DNA from: an uncultured Gammaproteobacteria bacterium
GTDB taxonomy: Bacteria; Pseudomonadota; Gammaproteobacteria; Pseudomonadales; Azotimanducaceae_A
Reading direction: 5' to 3'
Assembly: GCA_913049565.1 (NCBI GenBank)
Contig: CAJWZG010000047.1
Span: 1-14,606 of the forward strand
Length of the DNA stretch: 14,606 nt
Shown: one piece after another, positions 6,923-13,631 of the stretch
Position numbering within the stretch: position 1 is the stretch's first letter
Layout: each line of letters begins with the position of its first letter
Position numbers and translations under genes: made by a program
The notes under the pieces: model-generated
Database searches by the model: none
What the model was told of the DNA's origin: nothing
The model's input: only the letters and a program-made list of their open reading frames with translations

Positions 6923-8755
6923 TTGCGAAACATTTCCTCAAGACGTGAGATAGATCGAAAAACGAGTGGCGAAAATGGCGCTGATCCCATCACGGTGCCC
7001 CTAAGTGAGGTTTTTCGTGGCCTGCGCGACCTGTTGAGATTAGGGCTGTGGAGTCTTGGGTTACTCACTTCGGCCACCATTGCCGCAAAAGTCTGTGCGC
7101 CCTATATGCCATCCGAAAAATCTGTGTACTGGGGCGACCTACATGTACACACCGCCTACTCGCTCGATGCCTATGCCTTTGGTGCTACCGCTACCCCGAG
7201 CGATGCTTACCGCTATGCCAAGGGTGAGGAGCTAACCCTCGCAAATGGCAGCGTATCGCAACTCGAGCGACCTTTGGACTTTGCCGCCGTCACCGATCAC
7301 GCTGCGACCTTCGATATGCTCTATTTGTGTACCGACCCGATGTATATCAATAACGACTATTGCAACGGGCTGCGTACCGCCCGCGACAACCGAGATGGTC
7401 GCACCCTGTTTAACGATTACCTGTTACCCATCGTGGGGGCCACCGACCCCATTTCGGCCAGCATCTGCAGTGACCCTGCGTTCTCTTGCGATAACGCCAT
7501 GACGAACCAATGGCTTCGCACTCAGCAAGCCGCCAACGATGCTAACGAACCCTGTGAGTTCACTGCACTCATTGGCTATGAATGGACAGCTTCACCGGGC
7601 GGCTTGCACTGGCATCGAAACGTGATCTTCCGCAGCAGCAATGTCATTCGCCAGCCTCTTGATTACGTCCGCTACCCTGAAGTTGCAATGCTCTGGCAGC
7701 AATTGGATCAGCAGTGCAGGCCCCAGGATGATTGTCATGTATTGACGATTCCGCACAACATCAACTGGGCCGACGGTGGACCGACATTTGACGTCGAAAG
7801 TGAAGACAGCAGTCTCAGTACGCTGCGCGCGAAGTTTGAACGTCTTGCAGAGATGCATCAGGAGAAAGGTAATAGCGAATGCATGGCTGTGTCAGCAGAC
7901 AACGACACTGATGACTGCAATTTTGAGCAGGTTCTTGAAAATGTAGCCAAAACCAGACTGAGCGGCCCATCACAGCTAACCCCAGAAGAGGCTTGGAAAA
8001 AGACTCGCTCGAGTTACTACCGCAGTCTGCTCAATCGTGGGCTGCAGGCGTACCAACGCAATGGCGGTAAGATAAACCCACTGATGCTCGGCGCTATAGG
8101 CTCTACCGACAATCACTTCGGCACCGTTGGCCGAGTTGCCGAGCCCGGCTATCGCGGTAGCATCGCGTCGCTCTTTATGACCGACGAGGAGGCCTTAGGG
8201 CAGACAGACTTCAATCCCGGAGGATTGGTCGCAGTTTGGGCTCGGCGCAACACCCGAAAAGAGATCTTCGATGCCCTGCACCGGCGGGAGGCTTATGCCA
8301 CTAGTGGACCGCGTTTGACGCTGCAATTTTCCGCAGGGGCCGGGAACGTATGCAACGTCCATCCAGCGGTGCCAAAGACCGACACCGCGATGGGCGGCAC
8401 GCTGAACACACCCGACAGGTCTTTGGTTTATTTCACGATCAGCGCGCAGCAGGACGCGGTTCCCCTGGCCAAAATACAGCTCGTAAAAGGTGAACTTTGG
8501 CAGGGCCAACTGCGCGAGACGGTTACAGACTTGCTGATCGATGAGGCTGGACGCAAGAGCGCCTGCGTTGCTTGGCAAGATGAAAATTTCAATGCTGACG
8601 CCCCAAGTTACTGGTACGCCCGTGTAAGCGAGTTACCGACACCCCGCTGGAGTAAGCTGCTCTGCGAGTCACTCAATAAGTGTGCGGATTATCCTGACGC
8701 CGATCAGATGATTGCTGAACGTGCCTGGTCATCTCCCATCTGGTACTTACCCTAA
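6923..8755 (+). CDS. Exported DUF3604-family protein with PHP-like metal motifs
   Basis: This protein of up to 610 residues has the DUF3604 signature YWGDLHVHTAYSLDA (H74, H76), resembling the HxH motif of PHP phosphoesterases. It adds AVTDH (D125, H126), GYEWTASPGGLHWHRN (about 219-234), IPHN and STDNH (394-398) as likely metal ligands. A hydrophobic stretch at about 40-58 (LGLWSLGLLTSATIAA) following arginines looks like a signal peptide or anchor, so a periplasmic location is likely. It has 14 cysteines, many in close pairs, which fits disulfides outside the cytoplasm. The start is unresolved: no in-frame ATG precedes M62 (7106). TTG 6923 gives the longest form, and GTG 6995 (586 residues) would place the hydrophobic stretch nearer the N terminus as usual for a signal peptide. 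Neither has a strong ribosome site. The biochemical function of the family is unknown to me; hydrolase activity is an inference. Confidence 0.82.
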   Translation: MRNISSRREIDRKTSGENGADPITVPLSEVFRGLRDLLRLGLWSLGLLTSATIAAKVCAPYMPSEKSVYWGDLHVHTAYSLDAYAFGATATPSDAYRYAKGEELTLANGSVSQLERPLDFAAVTDHAATFDMLYLCTDPMYINNDYCNGLRTARDNRDGRTLFNDYLLPIVGATDPISASICSDPAFSCDNAMTNQWLRTQQAANDANEPCEFTALIGYEWTASPGGLHWHRNVIFRSSNVIRQPLDYVRYPEVAMLWQQLDQQCRPQDDCHVLTIPHNINWADGGPTFDVESEDSSLSTLRAKFERLAEMHQEKGNSECMAVSADNDTDDCNFEQVLENVAKTRLSGPSQLTPEEAWKKTRSSYYRSLLNRGLQAYQRNGGKINPLMLGAIGSTDNHFGTVGRVAEPGYRGSIASLFMTDEEALGQTDFNPGGLVAVWARRNTRKEIFDALHRREAYATSGPRLTLQFSAGAGNVCNVHPAVPKTDTAMGGTLNTPDRSLVYFTISAQQDAVPLAKIQLVKGELWQGQLRETVTDLLIDEAGRKSACVAWQDENFNADAPSYWYARVSELPTPRWSKLLCESLNKCADYPDADQMIAERAWSSPIWYLP

Positions 8756-8785
8756 GGTTGATCGCGAACAGCGCGCCTAAACCTT
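8754..8785. terminator. Possible weak hairpin after the DUF3604 gene
   Basis: AAGGTT (8754-8759) and AACCTT (8780-8785) can pair, and inside them CGCG (8763-8766) pairs with CGCG (8772-8775) around a five-base loop. It begins at the stop codon of the DUF3604 gene and lies in the 55-nt gap before the convergent carboxylase stop. There is no U-run beyond TTTA, so this is a weak candidate. Confidence 0.3.
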
Positions 8786-8810
8786 TAGTGCACCCGCATC
8801 GATAAGCCGC

Positions 8811-11800
8811 TTACCAAGTATCTACAAAGGGATACTTCTTTTCAGTTCGCTGAGGTGCCGGGGGCAAACGTTTCAAACTCTCTGCCACCCAAGAGCGTGT
8901 GTCTGCAGGATCAATCACATCGTCGATGCCACCACCCGCTGCCGCATTAACGGCTTTTGCCGACTCGTAGGCGCGGTCGACGCGACGCTGGAATTCATCC
9001 GCCCGCTCAGCCGGATCCTCGATCGCCATTAGCTCGTTTCGGTAGCCGAGTTTTACCGACCCTTCAATGTTCATACCGGCAAATTCCGCCGTCGGCCATG
9101 CCACAGTGAAAAAGCCGACCAAGGCACTAGCGCCACACATGGCCTGCACACCCAAGCCATAGGCTTTGCGTACAACCACACCAAACAGCGGTGTGGTGAG
9201 ATTGGCGCCCGCATTAAACATGCGTACACAGTGACGAACCAACGCCGTGGCCTCCACGTCTGGCCCAACCATCATGCCGGGACAATCCATCAAGCTCAGG
9301 AGCGGAATATCAAAGGCGTCACAAAGCTGGATAAACCGCGCACCTTTGTCCGCGCCGTCTGAGTCGATAGCACCGGCTAAGTGATGCGGATTGTTTGCAA
9401 TTAAACCCATGGGCTTGCCTTCGACGCGTATGAAACAGGTAATCACGCCGACACCGAAGTCCTTACGCACCTCAAGTACCGAATCTAGGTCGGCGATGGT
9501 TTCTATAATCTCGCGCATGTCGTAAAGGCGCAGGCGATTTTCAGGCACGATATGCCTTAGCTTGCGCTGATCTGGCGCCGTCCACTGCGCAGTCGAGCCT
9601 TGGAAGTAGCTCAAGTACTTCTTTGCGACGTGCACCGCTTCCGCTTCGTCTTCCACCAGAATATCGACAACACCATTAGGCACCTGAAACGACATTGGGC
9701 CCACTTCTTCCGGGGTGTAGATGCCCAGTCCTCCGCCTTCGATCATAGCCGGCCCTCCCATCGCGATGGTGGAGTCCTTCGTGGCAATGATCACATCGCA
9801 GCAAGCTAGCAGTGCTGTATTACCGGCAAAGCACCGACCGTGATTTACCCCAACCAGCGGCACCGCCCCCGACAGCTTCGAGAAAGTCGTGAATGTATGA
9901 GTGTCAAAAGCCACTGCAGGCCCGGTGCTGTCATCACCAGGACGGCCTCCTCCACCTTCACCAAACAATACCAACGGGATGCGCCAGCGCAGGGCCAACT
10001 CGAACATGCGATCTTGCTTATAGTGATTACGCGCGCCTTGGGTTCCCGCCAAAACAGTGTAGTCGTAGTGCACTACCATGGCTCGCGCCGCTTCGTCACC
10101 AAACAAATCGGCGTTTACTGTTCCGGTGCCTGCGACCACACCATCCCCCGGTGTTCTTTCTCGCAGGGCTTCGATGTCATGACGTTTGTGTTGCCGCGCC
10201 ACCACCAACGGCCAGTATTCTTTGAAAGAACCTTCATCCATCAATTCGGCAATGTTCTCTCGTGGCATACGACCGCCTCGGGCATGACGCTTCGCAACCG
10301 CAGTAGCGCGATGCTCGTCCAGCGTATAGGCATGGCGATCGTAGTTTTCTTGCAGATCCGCGCGAATATGATCGAGATCTACCTCATCGTTAACAACTGC
10401 TTTACCGCCGGTCACCTGTGCTTCTTCAACAAAGACAATGGGAAAGCTCTCACGTACGACATCACCCTCGCTCATGGTGACTTGACGCACGATGCCATCA
10501 ACGTTGGCCGCAATAACATGTTCCATTTTCATTGCTTCGACCACCGCGAGTTGCTGCCCTGCTCGCACTTGATCACCGGTCTCTACATCAATCGACACAA
10601 TCGTGCCTTGGATGGGTGAACTGACACCCACTGATCCATCCGGACCTGTGACCATTGGCGCTTCCTGCATCACCTCTTGCTGTCGATGCTTCGTCTCGGC
10701 GTCGTGGGCGAACAGTGCTAGCGGATCAGAGGTGTCCACACGCGCTCCGGCGTAACCGCTGCCTTGTGCGTCGGAGACCTCACTTCTGGGCCCCCCAATA
10801 TAACGTTCACGCTGTCCCGAGGGAGTTGCGAGCGCCTGCATTTGCTCATCAACCCAGCGAGTATGAATTGCCCCTGCCACGAATTCTGGGTGCCCGAGGA
10901 TGTTCTGCAGAAAATCGGTGTTAGCGTTCAATCCTTCGATGCGAAATTCCGCCAGTGCGCGAACCGTCTTTGCACACACTGCGGCAAAATCTGCCCCCTT
11001 TGAGGACACAATCACCTTGGCAAGCAGTGAGTCGAATGCGGTAGAGGTCTGGTAGCCGTTGTAACCGAACCCGTCTACCCGCACCCCGGGGCCACTTGGC
11101 GGTTCGTAAGCGCTGATTCGACCAGACGCAGGCAACACCGTGCCGTCTGCTTTCAAGGTCTCCATATTGACTCGGGCCTGTATGGCAAAGCCGCGCACAG
11201 CACTACCCTTATCCAACGCAAGATCCTGCAACGAGGCCCCAGTGGCGATGCGAATTTGGCTTTGCACTAAGTCAACACCCGTTACCTCCTCGGTCACCGT
11301 ATGCTCAACCTGCAGCCGCGCATTAGCCTCGATGAACACAAACGGCGAACCGTTCTCTAAGGTATTCACCAAGAACTCGAAGGTTCCCAAGCTTCGATAG
11401 CCTTCCTTGGTCGCAAAGCGCATAGCCGCGTCAACAATCCGCTGTCTTAGACCGTCTTCCAACGCAGGAGCAGGGGCAATCTCCACCACTTTTTGATTGC
11501 GTCGTTGCGCCGAACACTCGCGCTCTCCCAGATGGGCAACCGCGCCTTGTTCATCGCCAACGATCTGAACTTCGATATGCCGGGCACGCTGCATGAACAC
11601 TTCGACATAGACATCTTCTATACCGAAAGCTGCTTTCGCCTCAGATTGGCATCGTGCAAAGGTCTTGGGCAGATCTTCAATCGTCGTCACAGCCCGGGTT
11701 CCTCGCCCACCGCCGCCGGCTAACGCCTTGATAATAATCCCTGCGGGGTGCTCGGCCATAAAAGCTTCGGCTTCTTGCAGTGTTACGGCTCGGTCAATGC

Positions 11801-12230
11801 CTTCTAGCACTGGCACATCGGCGGCTATCGCTGCGGCTCGGGCTCGCGCTTTGTCCCCAAACAAGTCTAAGTGTTCAGCCGTTGGCCCAATAAATTTAAT
11901 TCCCGCCTCTGTACAGGCGTTGGCAAATTCCGCCTGCTCGGACAGAAAACCGTAGCCGGGATGAATTGCATCGCAAGCCGCCTGCTGTGCGGCTTGAATC
12001 ACCGCTGGTATATCTAAATAGGCTCGCGCACCAAGACCCTGCAGCGCGATGGCATCGTCAGCAACTTGCACATGGAGGCTATCTACGTCGTCTTCTGAAT
12101 AGACCGCAATGGCGCGCAAACCTAGATCTTGAACAGCCCGGGCAATGCGAATAGCAATCTCCCCCCGGTTGGCAATAAGCACACCGTTAAACTTTGTATT
12201 TCCCTGCAACTTCTTTCCCTCAACTACCAT
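8811..12230 (-). CDS. Single-chain multidomain acyl-CoA carboxylase (BC-BCCP-CT), LCC-like
   Basis: One 1139-residue polypeptide contains a full biotin-dependent carboxylase. Biotin carboxylase comes first (about 14-460; VLIANRGEIAIRIA, KALAGGGGRGTRAV, ECSAQRRNQKVVE, EANARLQVEHTVTEE). A biotinyl domain follows (about 535-610; EAMKMEH with K568 the predicted biotin site), then a carboxyltransferase (about 640-1139; GEGGGGRPGDD, NHGRCFAGNTALLACCD, and C-lobe RKAYGLGVQAMCG), ending in YPFVDTW. This order and length match the single-chain long-chain acyl-CoA carboxylase described structurally from a Mycobacterium. That type accepts long and short acyl-CoAs; the substrate here is unknown. The ATG at 12230 lacks an obvious Shine-Dalgarno. 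TTG at codon 8 has GAGGGA 6 nt upstream and could be the true start. It is convergent with the DUF3604 gene and downstream of a phosphoribosyltransferase, with no evident pathway partner. Confidence 0.9.
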   Translation of the reverse strand: MVVEGKKLQGNTKFNGVLIANRGEIAIRIARAVQDLGLRAIAVYSEDDVDSLHVQVADDAIALQGLGARAYLDIPAVIQAAQQAACDAIHPGYGFLSEQAEFANACTEAGIKFIGPTAEHLDLFGDKARARAAAIAADVPVLEGIDRAVTLQEAEAFMAEHPAGIIIKALAGGGGRGTRAVTTIEDLPKTFARCQSEAKAAFGIEDVYVEVFMQRARHIEVQIVGDEQGAVAHLGERECSAQRRNQKVVEIAPAPALEDGLRQRIVDAAMRFATKEGYRSLGTFEFLVNTLENGSPFVFIEANARLQVEHTVTEEVTGVDLVQSQIRIATGASLQDLALDKGSAVRGFAIQARVNMETLKADGTVLPASGRISAYEPPSGPGVRVDGFGYNGYQTSTAFDSLLAKVIVSSKGADFAAVCAKTVRALAEFRIEGLNANTDFLQNILGHPEFVAGAIHTRWVDEQMQALATPSGQRERYIGGPRSEVSDAQGSGYAGARVDTSDPLALFAHDAETKHRQQEVMQEAPMVTGPDGSVGVSSPIQGTIVSIDVETGDQVRAGQQLAVVEAMKMEHVIAANVDGIVRQVTMSEGDVVRESFPIVFVEEAQVTGGKAVVNDEVDLDHIRADLQENYDRHAYTLDEHRATAVAKRHARGGRMPRENIAELMDEGSFKEYWPLVVARQHKRHDIEALRERTPGDGVVAGTGTVNADLFGDEAARAMVVHYDYTVLAGTQGARNHYKQDRMFELALRWRIPLVLFGEGGGGRPGDDSTGPAVAFDTHTFTTFSKLSGAVPLVGVNHGRCFAGNTALLACCDVIIATKDSTIAMGGPAMIEGGGLGIYTPEEVGPMSFQVPNGVVDILVEDEAEAVHVAKKYLSYFQGSTAQWTAPDQRKLRHIVPENRLRLYDMREIIETIADLDSVLEVRKDFGVGVITCFIRVEGKPMGLIANNPHHLAGAIDSDGADKGARFIQLCDAFDIPLLSLMDCPGMMVGPDVEATALVRHCVRMFNAGANLTTPLFGVVVRKAYGLGVQAMCGASALVGFFTVAWPTAEFAGMNIEGSVKLGYRNELMAIEDPAERADEFQRRVDRAYESAKAVNAAAGGGIDDVIDPADTRSWVAESLKRLPPAPQRTEKKYPFVDTW

Positions 12231-12371
12231 CTACTTTATCGATCTTATTGTATTCATATTCTCCGGGATTGCCGGTGACTTGCGTGTCAACTCACCCTGA
12301 ATCCCGCCTCGAATGCCCCTTGCGCGTTACCCTTTTTAAAAGCATCCGCATAGGCTAACCGCGAAAACATA

Positions 12372-12386
12372 GTGATGAGTCATCAC
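12372..12386. promoter_or_regulatory. Perfect 15-nt palindrome, candidate operator upstream of the single-chain carboxylase
   Basis: GTGATGA-G-TCATCAC is a perfect inverted repeat with 7-base arms and a single central base. It lies in the 164-nt gap between the phosphoribosyltransferase stop (12395) and the carboxylase start (12230), both on the - strand. Arms this close cannot form a good RNA hairpin as they stand, so a dimeric DNA-binding protein site is more natural than a terminator. I cannot name the regulator, and no convincing promoter boxes were found next to it. Confidence 0.35.
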
Positions 12387-12394
12387 CATCATTC

Positions 12395-12967
12395 TCAACG
12401 GTCGAATAACTCTCCAAGCTCAGGTTTGTGTTGGTTGATCTCATTAAGCGACAAGCCAGTGAGTTCGTAGGGCAATACGATCCAACCACTTGTTTCGTGA
12501 AGATGGTAGTCCGGGCCTGCCCCTTGACTGGCTGAATGCTTCCAAAGTGCCGCCACACGGACATCGGCGGGCATGTTCCGGCGCAAAGCGACGTTAAGTT
12601 GTGCAATCACCGCCTGCGTATGTCTACCACTGCGGTATACATCGTCCACGATGAGCAACCGATCATTCGCCGTAAGCGACTCTAGTGCATAGCTCTTGCC
12701 GTGAACACGAATGTTTTCAGCTTCTGCAAAGGAGCGCTCGTACTGCGGACGACCACCGTAAGAAGTGCGAATCGTAGTGTGATCAGTTGGCACGCCCAGA
12801 TAGGCAAGGCACTCTTGCACTACCAAGGCAACGGTGCTGCCTCCTCGCCAAAGGCCGATGATGAAGGTGGGTCGATAGCCGCTTGAATAGATCGCTTCAC
12901 CGAGTCGATAGGCATCGAGAATCTGCGACTCTTCCGATACAAAAATTTTGTCGTTTAATTGGCTCAA
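12395..12967 (-). CDS. Phosphoribosyltransferase-family protein with altered PRPP loop
   Basis: This 190-residue cytosolic type I phosphoribosyltransferase-fold protein starts at TTG 12967, supported by GAGG 10 nt upstream; no in-frame ATG lies nearby. PTFIIGLWRGG (about 33-43) matches the RGG loop of purine salvage enzymes such as xanthine-guanine phosphoribosyltransferase. LLIVDDVYRSGRHT (105-118) is the PRPP-binding loop. Its two acidic residues D108-D109 are kept, but R112 stands where HGPRT-type enzymes have the proposed catalytic Asp, S113 replaces Thr, and H116 follows. It is clearly paralogous to the divergent gene at 13060, sharing PTFI..LWRGG, VQE..AY, TDH..IRTS, VDDVY and a C-terminal EI.QHKP. 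It could be a purine phosphoribosyltransferase with changed specificity, or a PRPP-binding or regulatory relative. The fold is secure, the substrate is not. Confidence 0.8.
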   Translation of the reverse strand: MSQLNDKIFVSEESQILDAYRLGEAIYSSGYRPTFIIGLWRGGSTVALVVQECLAYLGVPTDHTTIRTSYGGRPQYERSFAEAENIRVHGKSYALESLTANDRLLIVDDVYRSGRHTQAVIAQLNVALRRNMPADVRVAALWKHSASQGAGPDYHLHETSGWIVLPYELTGLSLNEINQHKPELGELFDR

Positions 12968-13059
12968 TTCTTTTGCGCCTCAAAATTTGCGTACAATACA
13001 CTGCCTCGGGTCGGGAGCACTGTCGTCTCGCCCATCTGTTTTGCACGAGATGACACACT
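12968..13059. promoter_or_regulatory. Divergent intergenic region between paralogous phosphoribosyltransferase genes
   Basis: These 92 nt must carry the promoters of both divergent genes. TACAAT at 12992-12997 is a good -10-like hexamer for the rightward gene, but no well-spaced -35 accompanies it. GAG at 13047-13049 gives a weak ribosome site 10 nt before ATG 13060, and GAGG on the - strand serves TTG 12967. I see no clean operator repeat, although shared regulation of the pair is likely from the arrangement. Confidence 0.4.
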
Positions 13060-13620
13060 ATGACAGACAAGCTCTACTTAGATGCAAACCGATTGCTTAA
13101 CGACTCGTTCCGCCTAGCACATCAAGTCTATCGCAGCGGATTTGAGCCTACCTTCATCATGGCTCTTTGGCGAGGCGGTGCGCCCATCGGTCTGGCGGTG
13201 CAAGAGTACTTTGCCTACCGAGAGATTGAGACCGACCATATTCTGATACGAACCAGTTCGTACCACGGCATCGATAATCAATCTCGCAATGTTCAAATTT
13301 ATGGACTCAACTACTTAGTTAAGAATCTTCAGGCAGACGATCAGGTATTAATCGTAGACGATGTCTACGACACAGGACGCACGATCGATTCCATCATTAA
13401 CGCGATGCAACAAGAGCTAAAGCTAAACATGCCTGAACAGGTGCGGGTCGCAGTGCCGTTTTATAAACCCGCGCGCAATCAGAACCAGCGCGAACCCGAG
13501 TATTTCCTTTACGAAAGCGATGAGTGGCTGGTGTATCCACACTCCGTTGAGGGTCTAACCGCAGAGGAAATTCAGCAACACAAGCCGGCAATCTACGACA
13601 TTCTCGCGCCTCATTTGTAA
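13060..13620 (+). CDS. Phosphoribosyltransferase-family protein (canonical PRPP loop)
   Basis: This 186-residue type I phosphoribosyltransferase-fold protein contains PTFIMALWRGGAPIGLAVQE (about 27-46) and the PRPP loop VLIVDDVYDTGRT (96-108). D100, D101, D104, T105 and G106 are all in place, so catalysis is plausible. The expected reaction is transfer of phosphoribose from PRPP to a 6-oxopurine such as hypoxanthine, xanthine or guanine, as the RGG motif resembles xanthine-guanine phosphoribosyltransferase. The base specificity cannot be read from the sequence with confidence. It is divergent from its paralogue at 12967 and convergent, with only 11 nt between stops, with an adenosine deaminase-family gene, which supports a purine salvage role. 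The ATG at 13060 gives a full-length family member. Confidence 0.83.
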   Translation: MTDKLYLDANRLLNDSFRLAHQVYRSGFEPTFIMALWRGGAPIGLAVQEYFAYREIETDHILIRTSSYHGIDNQSRNVQIYGLNYLVKNLQADDQVLIVDDVYDTGRTIDSIINAMQQELKLNMPEQVRVAVPFYKPARNQNQREPEYFLYESDEWLVYPHSVEGLTAEEIQQHKPAIYDILAPHL

Positions 13621-13631
13621 GCTAGCGCCCA

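Noticed and set aside
6874..7080. Minus-strand 68-codon frame with a hydrophobic end
   Set aside because: It overlaps the 5' part of the DUF3604 gene antisense, has no ribosome site or recognisable family, and the hydrophobic end is only a short run.
9840..10619. Long open frame on the + strand opposite the single-chain carboxylase
   Set aside because: It lies antisense to strongly conserved biotin carrier and carboxyltransferase sequence, and its product (His/Arg/Cys-rich, no motif) looks like a shadow of a GC-rich gene.
12285..12290. Perfect TTGACA on the - strand upstream of the single-chain carboxylase
   Set aside because: No acceptable -10 hexamer occurs at 16-18 nt. The best candidates (GAATAT, TACAAT) are 23 and 32 nt away, so it is probably chance.
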